In this document: in pieces, positions 1 through 7,553 of the stretch
How the letters are laid out: each line of letters begins with the position of its first letter
Numbering within the stretch: position 1 is the stretch's first letter
Source: Chryseobacterium sp. ISL-6
GTDB lineage: Bacteria; Bacteroidota; Bacteroidia; Flavobacteriales; Weeksellaceae
Assembly: GCF_018613715.1 (NCBI RefSeq)
Contig: NZ_JAGGPT010000005.1
Location: 310,001-374,000, forward strand
Direction of reading: 5' to 3'
DNA length: 64,000 nucleotides
The notes under the pieces: generated by a model
What the model saw: only the letters and a program-made list of their open reading frames with translations
Told to the model about the DNA's origin: nothing
Database searches by the model: none
Translations under genes and position numbers: made by a program

Positions 1-52
1 CTTTCAAACTTATGAAAAAATTAAAAATGAATAGTTGTAAGAATTCAGACAG

Positions 53-80
53 CTAACCTCTAGCTTCTAACCTCTAAATT
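53..80. repeat. Four degenerate heptamer units upstream of a promoter
   Basis: Four consecutive 7-base units of the form CTAnnnT (for example CTAACCT, CTAGCTT) run up to 4 bases before a -7 promoter box. The unit is a variant of the CTTCTAA heptamer repeated 16 times at 31640-31751 (rotate it to read CTAACTT). The window begins shortly upstream, so any partner arm may be cut off. Confidence 0.6.
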
Positions 81-83
81 TTT

Positions 84-91
84 TATCTTTG
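84..91 (+). promoter_or_regulatory. Bacteroidetes -7 box TATCTTTG
   Basis: TATCTTTG matches the Bacteroidota sigma consensus TAnnTTTG and lies 18 bases before the start codon at 110. A clear -33 element is not visible. The sequence just upstream is the heptamer repeat. Confidence 0.6.
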
Positions 92-109
92 CACTTCTAA
101 ATTTTAATA

Positions 110-682
110 ATGAACAAATATATAAAAATTGTAATCGCAGCACTTCTTATCATCGCGGGTCTTTATTTGATGATCTTCACAAGAAGTTTAGGCTGGGGAA
201 TCGTAGTGTTTCTTCTAGCAGCATTGCCTATTTTTCTTTTCTTTAAAAATGAATACATCCTTTTGGCATTCTGGCAATTGAGAAAACAAAATATGCAGAA
301 AGCGGTGACATATTTAGATCATATCACGAACTATCCAAGCCAGCTTCATAAATCTCAATATGGGTATTTTCACTATCTTCAGGGATTAACTTTAGCTCAG
401 GAACACCCTACAAAAGTAGAACCTTTAATGAAGAAAGCTCTTGAATATGGTTTGAATATGAAACATGATAGAGCAATGGCTACGTTGAATCTTGCAGCTT
501 CTGCAATTTCTAAAGGAAGAAAACAGGAAGGGCAAAAACTATTGGAAGAAGCTAAAAGACTCGATAGCGCAGGAATGATGACGGATCAGATCAAAATGAT
601 GAAAGATCAGTTGAAAATGCCAACAATGCAAAAGCATATGCATAATCCTAATATGAGACAGAGAGGAGGAAAAATAAGATAA
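110..682 (+). CDS. TPR-like membrane protein of unknown function
   Basis: A 190-residue protein. Residues about 5-48 form two hydrophobic helices (start MNKYIKIVIAALL), so the N terminus is membrane anchored. Residues about 60-155 are helical and resemble tetratricopeptide repeats: paired helices with alanine- and leucine-rich cores and a LNLAASAISKG segment. The C terminus is Met/Gln/Lys-rich and basic (ends RGGKIR). TPR folds are protein-protein scaffolds, but no partner or enzymatic function is evident. It has its own promoter box at 84-91 and a strong hairpin terminator after it, so it is probably monocistronic. The family is not recognised beyond this. Confidence 0.8.
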   Translation: MNKYIKIVIAALLIIAGLYLMIFTRSLGWGIVVFLLAALPIFLFFKNEYILLAFWQLRKQNMQKAVTYLDHITNYPSQLHKSQYGYFHYLQGLTLAQEHPTKVEPLMKKALEYGLNMKHDRAMATLNLAASAISKGRKQEGQKLLEEAKRLDSAGMMTDQIKMMKDQLKMPTMQKHMHNPNMRQRGGKIR

Positions 683-704
683 TTTATTCAAAATTTAAAA
701 ATAT

Positions 705-738
705 AAAAAGGCAGAAAATTTATTTTCTGCCTTTTTTT
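705..738. terminator. Bidirectional terminator between convergent genes
   Basis: The arms AAAAAGGCAGAAAA and TTTTCTGCCTTTTT form a long perfect hairpin, with a T run on the plus strand and an A run on the other side. It sits between the plus-strand gene ending at 682 and the minus-strand gene ending at 764, so it can serve both. Confidence 0.85.
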
Positions 739-763
739 GTTTGTGTTATTTTGTTCTTTATAT

Positions 764-1396
764 CTACATTTCCGAATTATTATCATAACCATAAAATTTA
801 GGCATCTGCCAGTGGTATTTTACAGCTAAAGTACGTATTGCTACAATCAGTATAATAGTAAATATCTGGATGAATGTGTATGAAAGATCAGTGTATTTGG
901 TCATTAATAAAAATGCAGCCCCACCCACGATACAGGCTGTTGCATAAATCTCTTTTCTAAAGATTAAGGGTATTCTGTTGAGCAAGATATCTCGGATAAT
1001 ACCTCCAAAACAACCAGTAATAGTCCCTAATCCAATACATATTAAAGGATGAATGTCTGCATTTAAGCCTTTTTGAACTCCTATTATAGTAAACAATCCC
1101 AGTCCAAGGCTGTCAAAAATAAATAGGGTGACCTGAAAGTTTTTTTCCAGGGATTTAAAAACCATTGTGAAAATACTGGTTATAATAATCACGGCGCAGG
1201 TTAATAAATCATGCATCCAGAATACCGGAATATCAAGAAGTAAATCCCTAACAGTTCCACCTCCTACAGAAGTAACGAAAGCGATAATGAGAACACCAAA
1301 CGGATCAAGTCGCTTTTGCATCGCTGCAAAGCTTCCGGACATGGAAAAGGAAATGGTTCCCAATACTTCTATGGCAAAATTGAACTGTTCGTGCAT
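764..1396 (-). CDS. TRIC-type / UPF0126 family membrane protein
   Basis: A 210-residue, very hydrophobic protein with about seven predicted membrane spans. It has the two internally repeated signatures of the UPF0126/TRIC family: GGGTVRDLLL near residue 46 and GGIIRDILL near residue 131. These are two three-helix repeats plus a last helix. Bacterial and archaeal TRIC homologues are trimeric cation (K+) channels; function in this organism is inferred from family only. Length is typical. The start codon follows an imperfect inverted repeat at 1405-1469. The gene is separated from coaD by that repeat and converges on the gene before it. Confidence 0.85.
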   Translation of the reverse strand: MHEQFNFAIEVLGTISFSMSGSFAAMQKRLDPFGVLIIAFVTSVGGGTVRDLLLDIPVFWMHDLLTCAVIIITSIFTMVFKSLEKNFQVTLFIFDSLGLGLFTIIGVQKGLNADIHPLICIGLGTITGCFGGIIRDILLNRIPLIFRKEIYATACIVGGAAFLLMTKYTDLSYTFIQIFTIILIVAIRTLAVKYHWQMPKFYGYDNNSEM

Positions 1397-1404
1397 ATAT
1401 TATG

Positions 1405-1469
1405 AATGATAAATGGCAAGAGATTAATGATTGATTCTTCCATAAGCAAATCTTTTACCATTTATCAAT
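1405..1469. repeat. Imperfect inverted repeat between TRIC gene and coaD
   Basis: Arms 1405-1425 (AATGATAAATGG...) and 1449-1469 (...CCATTTATCAAT) pair at 18 of 21 positions, plus one G-T pair, around a 23-base spacer. The left arm reads as heptads (AATGATA, AATGGCA), weakly resembling the 7-base periodic elements elsewhere in the window. No T run follows, so a simple terminator is less likely. Confidence 0.55.
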
Positions 1470-1475
1470 GATCAT

Positions 1476-1949
1476 CTATTTTTTTATTTTTTCAACCCTT
1501 ACGGCTTCCGGAACGAGTAGTTCATATTCACCACCGTGATTGATAATTTCTCTTACAATGCTGCTGCTGATAAAAGATTTTCCGGATGAAGTTAATAGAA
1601 ATACAGTTTCTAATTTTTTATGAGCTAAAGTTCTGTTCGTATGAGCAATGGCTTTTTCAAATTCGAAGTCAGCAGGATTTCTTAGTCCTCTAAGAATGAA
1701 CTGAGCATTTTTTTCAAAACAGAAATCAACCGTTAAACCTTCAAAATAATCGACTTCTACATTAGGAAATTCTGCTACGGAATTCTGAATAAATTCCATT
1801 CTCTTTTCAAGAGGAAACATGTATTTCTTTTGTGAGTTCTGTCCAATTGCGATGATGAGTTTATCAAAAAGTGGTGCGGCCCTTTCTATAATATCATAAT
1901 GTCCTAGAGTAATTGGATCAAATGATCCTGGGAAAACAGCAATTTTCAT
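1476..1949 (-). CDS. coaD: Pantetheine-phosphate adenylyltransferase
   Basis: This 157-residue cytoplasmic enzyme transfers AMP from ATP to 4'-phosphopantetheine to give dephospho-CoA, the penultimate step of CoA synthesis. Visible signatures of the nucleotidyltransferase superfamily are FPGSFDPITLGH at residues 5-16 (the (H/T)xGH nucleotide-binding motif) and ISSSIVRE near residue 127 (the KMSKS-like loop). Length is normal for CoaD. The gene follows ddl by 2 bases on the same strand, so the two are probably co-transcribed from the promoter ahead of ddl. Confidence 0.95.
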   Translation of the reverse strand: MKIAVFPGSFDPITLGHYDIIERAAPLFDKLIIAIGQNSQKKYMFPLEKRMEFIQNSVAEFPNVEVDYFEGLTVDFCFEKNAQFILRGLRNPADFEFEKAIAHTNRTLAHKKLETVFLLTSSGKSFISSSIVREIINHGGEYELLVPEAVRVEKIKK

Positions 1950-1951
1950 AA

Positions 1952-2944
1952 TTAGTTCGTTTTTTTCGCTAATGCCTTTTCAACTTCATTGCCGCAAAGA
2001 TCCATAATAGAAATTCCGTAATGTCTTGCTTGCTGAGGTAAAATACTTGCCGGAGAGAATCCTGGATTGGTATTCATTTCCAACATATAAGGAATACCAT
2101 CCATTAAAATGAATTCGCTGCGGGAAAAACCACTCATCCCTAAAGAATCATAGGCTCTTTTGGAAATTTCTTCTACTCTTTTAGTTGTCTCCTCGTCAAT
2201 TCTAGCCGGGGTTATTTCTTCAGAAGCTCCTTCGTATTTGGCTTCGTAATCAAAGAATTCATTTTGAGGAACAATTTCTGTTATTCCTAAAACAATAGTT
2301 TCTCCTTTAAAATCAATTACTCCGACAGATACTTCCATACCATCTAAGAAGCTTTCAATTAGAATTTCATGATCTTCTTTAAATGCAATTTCTGTTGCTG
2401 GGAGTAATTCAGACTTTTCTTTTACCTTAGATATTCCTAGAGACGATCCGGATTGATTTGGTTTAACGAAAAGAGGAAGCCCAAGATAGTCTACTATTTC
2501 ATCAACATTTATGTTTTCTCCCTTCCTTAAATAAATACTTTTTGCTGAAGGAATACCATATTTAGATAATACAGCTAATGTGTCTTTTTTATTGAACGTT
2601 AAAGCACTCTGATAAAAATCACATCCAGTATAGGTTTGTCCTATCGCGTCCCAATAAGCCTGCAGGATACCATTTTCACCTGGTGTTCCGTGGATTATAT
2701 TAAAGCAGACATCAAACTTTAATTGTTCATTATTCTCCAATGTTACAGAGAAATCTCCTTTGTTGATCGGGTATTGTTTGTTATTTTCATCTAAAAAATA
2801 CCACTTATCCTTTAAAACAACTACTTTATGTACATTATATAGATCTCTATCTAAAGAATCATAAATTAATTGACCGCTTTTCAGGGAAACAACATATTCA
2901 TCAGAATAGCCTCCCATAACTACGGCAACACTTTTTTTGCTCAT
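1952..2944 (-). CDS. ddl: D-alanine--D-alanine ligase
   Basis: An ATP-grasp ligase joining two D-alanines for peptidoglycan precursor synthesis in the cytoplasm. Seen: an N-terminal VAVVMGGYSDEYVVSLKSG segment, the HGTPGENG loop near residue 87, a PNQSGSSLGISKV ATP-binding stretch and the EMNTNPGFSP metal/substrate motif near the C terminus. I chose the start at 2944 (MSKKSVAV). An in-frame ATG two codons upstream (2950) is also possible and would leave only about a 10-base leader after the promoter box at 2967-2974. Residue count 330 is slightly long for the family but usual in Flavobacteriia. Together with the PASTA and RluA genes across the divergent promoter it is part of an envelope gene neighbourhood. 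Confidence 0.95.
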   Translation of the reverse strand: MSKKSVAVVMGGYSDEYVVSLKSGQLIYDSLDRDLYNVHKVVVLKDKWYFLDENNKQYPINKGDFSVTLENNEQLKFDVCFNIIHGTPGENGILQAYWDAIGQTYTGCDFYQSALTFNKKDTLAVLSKYGIPSAKSIYLRKGENINVDEIVDYLGLPLFVKPNQSGSSLGISKVKEKSELLPATEIAFKEDHEILIESFLDGMEVSVGVIDFKGETIVLGITEIVPQNEFFDYEAKYEGASEEITPARIDEETTKRVEEISKRAYDSLGMSGFSRSEFILMDGIPYMLEMNTNPGFSPASILPQQARHYGISIMDLCGNEVEKALAKKTN

Positions 2945-2966
2945 AACCATATAGTATCAATTAAGG

Positions 2967-2974
2967 CAAATTTA
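2967..2974 (-). promoter_or_regulatory. -7 box TAAATTTG for ddl-coaD
   Basis: Plus-strand CAAATTTA reads TAAATTTG on the minus strand, an exact TAnnTTTG. It lies 22-29 bases upstream of the chosen ddl start in a divergent intergenic region. Confidence 0.6.
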
Positions 2975-3066
2975 ATCATTTTATGTAATGCAATTAGGGA
3001 AAATTCAAAATTTTGAAAGCAAATATGAATTGTGATAAATAAAAAGTACATTCTAAAATTATTAGC

Positions 3067-3074
3067 TATATTTG
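3067..3074 (+). promoter_or_regulatory. -7 box TATATTTG for the PASTA gene
   Basis: An exact TAnnTTTG match 26 bases before the ATG at 3101. It supports that start over an in-frame ATG at 3032, which would lie upstream of the promoter. Confidence 0.65.
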
Positions 3075-3100
3075 CCATTATAATTAAAGTATTTTTAAGT

Positions 3101-4201
3101 ATGCTTAAATCACTTTTCAACTGGAAAGTTTTACTGAATTTGTTAGTAGCCATCGGTGTTTTTGTGGGTTTGGTCTGGCTTACATTTCGTTGGTTAGAAT
3201 ATCATACAAATCATGGTCAGGAAATACCCGTTCCCAATGTTGTCAACAAATCCGTACACGAGGCTGTCAAAATATTAGATGATGCCGGGCTTGGGTATGA
3301 AGTAGATAGTGCTACTTATAATCCTAAATACAGACCTTTTCAGGTTTTAAAAATGTCGCCTACACCTGGTTCCCATGTGAAAGACGGGCGTGCAATACAT
3401 TTAATGGTTAATCCTAGAAGCTGGGCTCCGGTTGCAATTCCGGATGTTATTAATAAGTATTCCGGATTAGCTTTCCAACGAATAGATCAGGTTGGTCTAA
3501 AGGTAGGGGATACCATTTTCGAACCAAGTATCCAGAAAGATGCAATTCTCAGAATCCTATTTAAAGGAAATCCTGTAAAACCTGGATCATTAATTCCTAG
3601 ATTTTCAACAATCGATGTAGTGGTAGGTTCTGGGCCAATGAGAAATATATCTATTCCCAATGTTGTTGGCTTCACTGTAAAAGATGCCAGAGCAGCTATC
3701 GCGAGAAGTATGTTTGAAGTGGGATTGGTAGAACATGAAGATGGTGGAAAAGATGAATCTGATATCATTTATTATCAGGATCCTGCTGCAGGAGATGTAA
3801 GAGATCAGGGAATGCAAATAGACCTTTGGGCCAGTAAGAAAACTCCAGCTGAGTTACGATCTAAAATAGACGAACTGAATTCTGTATATCGAATGAAAGT
3901 AGATACCTCACTTCCACCGATACAATATGAAGAAGTTCCTGTTCATCAGCAACCGGTTTATGAACCTGTTCCTACACCTGTTGTCCATAAAAAAGTAGAA
4001 CCTGCAAAAGTAGAAGCACCAAAAGTTTCTGCTACAAAACCAGCTGCTGCGGAAACAAAGCCAAAACCAACGGAAAATAAACCTAAGACGACTACCAATG
4101 TTTCTTCAGTAAATAATACTGGAAGTAACAATAAAACGACAAATAATGCAGTGCAACAGCCTGCTCAAAAGCCAAAAGCCAAGAAAGTCGTAGTAGAATA
4201 A
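3101..4201 (+). CDS. PASTA domain-containing membrane protein
   Basis: A 366-residue protein from the ATG at 3101 (MLKSLFNWKV). One transmembrane helix (about residues 12-30) is followed by three tandem PASTA domains (roughly 45-110, 115-180, 185-250), each with a DAVK/AFQRID/DARAAI helix and a PG(S/D) turn. A Pro/Lys/Ala/Thr-rich low-complexity tail follows. PASTA modules bind muropeptides or the D-Ala-D-Ala stem in penicillin-binding proteins and Ser/Thr kinases. No kinase or transpeptidase domain is present here, so this is a stand-alone periplasmic PASTA protein. Its divergence from ddl and its position before an RluA gene is an order I recall from other Flavobacteriia. The longer frame from 3032 begins before the promoter and was rejected. 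Confidence 0.88.
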   Translation: MLKSLFNWKVLLNLLVAIGVFVGLVWLTFRWLEYHTNHGQEIPVPNVVNKSVHEAVKILDDAGLGYEVDSATYNPKYRPFQVLKMSPTPGSHVKDGRAIHLMVNPRSWAPVAIPDVINKYSGLAFQRIDQVGLKVGDTIFEPSIQKDAILRILFKGNPVKPGSLIPRFSTIDVVVGSGPMRNISIPNVVGFTVKDARAAIARSMFEVGLVEHEDGGKDESDIIYYQDPAAGDVRDQGMQIDLWASKKTPAELRSKIDELNSVYRMKVDTSLPPIQYEEVPVHQQPVYEPVPTPVVHKKVEPAKVEAPKVSATKPAAAETKPKPTENKPKTTTNVSSVNNTGSNNKTTNNAVQQPAQKPKAKKVVVE

Positions 4202-4224
4202 CAAGTATTTATTATAAAAAATAT

Positions 4225-4256
4225 AGGCTTCAACTTTTTATGTTGAAGCCTTTTGT
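4225..4256 (+). terminator. Terminator after the PASTA gene
   Basis: A 10-bp stem (AGGCTTCAAC / GTTGAAGCCT) with a 7-base loop, followed by a short T-rich stretch (TTTTGTG). It ends 16 bases before the RluA start, so some read-through is plausible. Confidence 0.7.
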
Positions 4257-4272
4257 GTAAAAAATAAAAATC

Positions 4273-5337
4273 ATGACAGAAGATAACGAAGATTTTTTAG
4301 ATGAAGAATTATTAGATCCTAACAATATCGATATTGATGAGGAAAATAAAGGATTGTATGAGCATGTTAATATCACTGTCGACAAAAACCAGGAGCCTCT
4401 AAGAATAGACAAGTTCTTATTAATATTCAGACAAAACTCCTCAAGAAATAAAATTTCTCAAACCTGCAGAGCAGGTAATGTTGTTGTAAATGGAAATCCT
4501 GTAAAACAAAATTATCGTGTGAAGCCTGGTGATCAGATTTCCGTTTTACTGGCTCATCCTCCAAGAGAGAATGTAATCATTCCACAGGATATCCCAATCA
4601 ACATTATTTATGAGGACGACGATCTTGTTGTTGTGGATAAAGAACCAGGAATGGTTGTACATCCAGGATTTGGAAACTGGGATGGCACTTTAGTGAATGC
4701 TTTGGCATTTCATTTTGCTAAGAAAGGTGAAAAATCTGATCTGGATAGAGTAGGGCTTGTACATAGAATAGATAAAGATACCTCGGGCTTATTAGTTATT
4801 GCTAAAAACGAATACGCTTTAAGCTTCTTGGCTAAACAATTTTTTGAAAGAAAGACCAAAAGATTGTATTGGGCTTTTGTTTGGGGAAATGTACAGGACG
4901 ATGAAGGTACTATTAAGGGTCATATAGGAAGGCATCCTAAGAATAGAATGCAGATGTCGGTATATGAAGATGGAAGCCACGGGAAGCATGCTGTGACACA
5001 TTATAAAGTTTTAGAGAGATTTAAATACATGACCTGGGTAGAATGTAAACTTGAAACCGGAAGAACACATCAGATCAGAGCGCACTTCAAACATATAGGG
5101 CATACCTTGTTCAATGATGAAAGATATGAGGGACATACGCCGTTACGAGGGGTTAATCTACCAAAATACAAGCAGTTTATCAAGAATGTTTTCGAAATTC
5201 TTCCTAGACATGCACTTCATGCCCATACCTTAGGATTTATACATCCAACCACTAAACAGGAATTGTATTTTGAGAGCCCAATGCCTCAAGATATGGCGGA
5301 TGCTGTAAAAAAATGGAGAAATTATTTGGAAAACTAA
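4273..5337 (+). CDS. RluA/RluD-family 23S rRNA pseudouridine synthase
   Basis: A 354-residue cytoplasmic enzyme converting specific uridines of 23S rRNA to pseudouridine. An acidic N-terminal extension of about 35 residues precedes an S4 RNA-binding domain (about 45-100, with RIDKFLL and the VVNG segment). The catalytic domain contains GLVHRIDKDTSGLLVIAKN around residues 162-180, where the Asp of HRID is the catalytic nucleophile, and CKLETGRTHQIRAH, the conserved TGRTHQIR motif. It is most like RluD, but the exact target uridines cannot be told from sequence. It lies between a PASTA gene and a PorP/SprF gene on the same strand. Confidence 0.93.
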   Translation: MTEDNEDFLDEELLDPNNIDIDEENKGLYEHVNITVDKNQEPLRIDKFLLIFRQNSSRNKISQTCRAGNVVVNGNPVKQNYRVKPGDQISVLLAHPPRENVIIPQDIPINIIYEDDDLVVVDKEPGMVVHPGFGNWDGTLVNALAFHFAKKGEKSDLDRVGLVHRIDKDTSGLLVIAKNEYALSFLAKQFFERKTKRLYWAFVWGNVQDDEGTIKGHIGRHPKNRMQMSVYEDGSHGKHAVTHYKVLERFKYMTWVECKLETGRTHQIRAHFKHIGHTLFNDERYEGHTPLRGVNLPKYKQFIKNVFEILPRHALHAHTLGFIHPTTKQELYFESPMPQDMADAVKKWRNYLEN

Positions 5338-5357
5338 AAATATATTGAGATTTTTTT

Positions 5358-5365
5358 TATATTTG
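5358..5365 (+). promoter_or_regulatory. -7 box TATATTTG for the PorP/SprF gene
   Basis: An exact TAnnTTTG, 24 bases before the ATG at 5389. The predicted transcription start would be near 5372, which excludes an in-frame TTG at 5371 as start. Confidence 0.65.
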
Positions 5366-5388
5366 TTGAATTGAAATCAAGATTTGTT

Positions 5389-6339
5389 ATGAGAAAACTA
5401 TATGCTATAGTGTGTTTGGCTCTTTTGTCAAATGCATACAAAGCACAAGAAACATTACCATACTATCAACAATATCTTTTGGATGGTGAGTTCCTGTTCA
5501 ACCCAGCACAATACGGTAAGACAGATTATGTACAACTCAACCTCAATTATCAACAACAATTTTCAAAATTTAACGAATCCCCTAATGTACAATCTGTAGG
5601 GATTAATGCGAATATTTTTGATAGAGTTGGGGCAGGGATATCAGTTTTTAGAGATAGTAATGGTCCTATTTCGGCAGGAGGTATTACAGCGGGTGCTTCA
5701 TATTTTATCCCACTTAGTAGTGAGGGAGAAAGAAAAGATCAATTCTCTTTTGGTACGAGTGTTAGTTTCTACAATATGAATTTTGATTATACTAAAATTA
5801 ATACTGAAGACGGTTATGACCCATTATTACAGGGTACAGAAAGTAATATTTTCATGGCTTATGCTAACTTTGGTTTAGCAGCTACTTTCAGAAATATTTT
5901 TGCAGGTGTTTCTGTGAATGATATCGCTTTAACGAATGATGAATCTATCGTTAACGGTCGTGAGCCATCGCCAATAAAATTCTTCTTAAACTTAGGATAT
6001 GACTGGCATTTTGCAGATAATATGTATGTAACACCATCTGCATTAATTAACTTGAATACCAACTCTACAAGAACAATTGATTATAACCTGATGGCTACAT
6101 TCTTTAATGATATCAATTCATTCTCTTTTGGAGTTAGTTATAGATCAGTTCAGAATAGATTTGATAACCAGCAGTTAAGTATCTCACCATTAGTAAAAGT
6201 AAGATTCAATAAATTTATGATTGGTGCAACTTATAACTTAGGATTATCTGATATCCAGACTTATGGCGGAAACAGCTTTATGATCGGATTAGGTTATAAC
6301 TTTGATAACTTTATTAATCATAGAGGATATAGATATTAA
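5389..6339 (+). CDS. PorP/SprF family type IX secretion membrane protein
   Basis: A 316-residue outer-membrane protein. The N terminus is a Sec signal peptide (MRKLYAIVCLALLSNAYKAQ). The rest is alternating beta-strand sequence rich in aromatic and Asn residues with the start LPYYQQYLLDGEFLFNPAQYG, a hallmark of the PorP/SprF family (YxQYxxxxxxxNPAxxG). PorP/SprF proteins assist T9SS secretion or surface attachment of partner proteins. SprF partners are usually encoded directly upstream, but no large adhesin is next to this copy. It has its own promoter and terminator. The ATG at 5389 was chosen because it begins the signal peptide. Confidence 0.88.
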   Translation: MRKLYAIVCLALLSNAYKAQETLPYYQQYLLDGEFLFNPAQYGKTDYVQLNLNYQQQFSKFNESPNVQSVGINANIFDRVGAGISVFRDSNGPISAGGITAGASYFIPLSSEGERKDQFSFGTSVSFYNMNFDYTKINTEDGYDPLLQGTESNIFMAYANFGLAATFRNIFAGVSVNDIALTNDESIVNGREPSPIKFFLNLGYDWHFADNMYVTPSALINLNTNSTRTIDYNLMATFFNDINSFSFGVSYRSVQNRFDNQQLSISPLVKVRFNKFMIGATYNLGLSDIQTYGGNSFMIGLGYNFDNFINHRGYRY

Positions 6340-6354
6340 TCAATTTAATTTAAA

Positions 6355-6362
6355 TAAATTTG
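6355..6362 (+). promoter_or_regulatory. -7 box TAAATTTG for hemW, abutting a terminator
   Basis: An exact TAnnTTTG whose last base precedes the left arm of the terminator hairpin at 6363-6383. The predicted start of transcription (about 6369) would fall inside the hairpin, 20 bases before the hemW ATG. Confidence 0.5.
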
Positions 6363-6389
6363 AGCTCTGATTTTTTCAGAGCTTTTTTT
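6363..6389 (+). terminator. Terminator after the PorP/SprF gene
   Basis: An 8-bp stem AGCTCTGA / TCAGAGCT with a T5 loop and a run of 7 T. The last T is followed immediately by the ATG of hemW, so the terminator occupies the whole leader of the next gene. Confidence 0.85.
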
Positions 6390-7514
6390 ATGATTTATAT
6401 TCACATTCCTTTCTGCAAACAAAAGTGCAGCTACTGTAACTTCCATTTTTCAACATCTTTGCAATCTAAAGATGAGGTACTCTCTGCTATTAAGAAAGAG
6501 ATTTTTCTAAGGAAAGATGAATTACAGAATAAAACACTGCAGTCTCTCTACTTTGGAGGTGGTACGCCATCCATTCTCTCGGGAGATGAAATCAATTCTA
6601 TTGTCGATGAGGCGCTAAAATATTATAGCTTTGCAAAGGATATAGAGGTTACTTTAGAGGCAAATCCAGATGATCTTGATAAAAACTTTCTTAGAGACCT
6701 TTCCAGGTCGCCTGTAAATCGGCTCTCAATTGGTACCCAAAGCTTTTTCGATGAAGATCTTAAGTTAATGAACCGTGCTCATAATGCATCAGAAGCTGAG
6801 GGTTCAATCAAAAGAGCACAGGATTTTGGGTTTGAAAACCTAAGTATTGATCTTATTTATGGCTCTCCGACTTCTAATTTAGAGATCTGGAAAGAGAATC
6901 TCAATAAAACAATAGCTCTTGAAGTTCCTCATATTTCTTCATACGCATTAACAGTGGAGCCAAAAACAGCTTTAAATGACTGGATTTTAAAAGGAAAAGT
7001 ATCCAAACCCAAAGAAGAGGAGCAGAATAAAGAGTTTTATTATCTGTCAGACTTTTTAAAAGATAATGGATTTGATCACTATGAAGTTTCTAATTTCGCG
7101 AAACCGGGGTTTTATTCCAGACATAATTCAGCATATTGGAAATATAAAGAATATCTCGGAATAGGACCATCTGCCCATTCTTATAATGGATCGGATATAA
7201 GAAGCTGGAATGTTGCTAACAATCAAATTTATATCAAAAAGCTTAATTCAAATACTTTGGCTAAAGAAACGGAGATCCTTTCACAAGAAGATCAGTTTAA
7301 CGAAATGATTATGATTGGGCTGAGAACAATCTGGGGGGTGGATTTGAATAGTATGAAGACTAAATTTTCGGATGAAATACTTCAAAAGTTTCAAAATGAA
7401 ATAAAGCAAAAAATAGCTGACGGTATTTTAATTATTGAAAACAGCCATCTAAAAATTCCTGAAAAGCATTGGTTTATGGCAGATGGGATTGCTTCGGATC
7501 TGTTTTTAGTATAA
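6390..7514 (+). CDS. hemW: Radical SAM heme chaperone HemW
   Basis: A 374-residue cytoplasmic radical SAM protein. The cluster-binding CX3CX2C motif is at the N terminus (IPFCKQKCSYCNFHF), followed by LYFGGGTPSIL, EANPDDL and RLSIGTQSF, all typical of HemW/HemN-like proteins, and a C-terminal HemN domain (ISSYALTVEPKTALN...). HemW (formerly called coproporphyrinogen III oxidase-like) binds heme and delivers it to respiratory enzymes. It lacks the extra N-terminal substrate region of true HemN. I start at the ATG at 6390; the frame extends upstream into the preceding terminator hairpin, which cannot be coding. Confidence 0.93.
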   Translation: MIYIHIPFCKQKCSYCNFHFSTSLQSKDEVLSAIKKEIFLRKDELQNKTLQSLYFGGGTPSILSGDEINSIVDEALKYYSFAKDIEVTLEANPDDLDKNFLRDLSRSPVNRLSIGTQSFFDEDLKLMNRAHNASEAEGSIKRAQDFGFENLSIDLIYGSPTSNLEIWKENLNKTIALEVPHISSYALTVEPKTALNDWILKGKVSKPKEEEQNKEFYYLSDFLKDNGFDHYEVSNFAKPGFYSRHNSAYWKYKEYLGIGPSAHSYNGSDIRSWNVANNQIYIKKLNSNTLAKETEILSQEDQFNEMIMIGLRTIWGVDLNSMKTKFSDEILQKFQNEIKQKIADGILIIENSHLKIPEKHWFMADGIASDLFLV

Positions 7515-7553
7515 TTTTAATTAATAATATCCTTTTATTGAAAACTAATAATT

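Noticed and set aside
3032..3100. In-frame N-terminal extension of the PASTA protein from an ATG at 3032
   Set aside because: The promoter box at 3067-3074 lies inside it; the ATG at 3101 begins the expected membrane helix.
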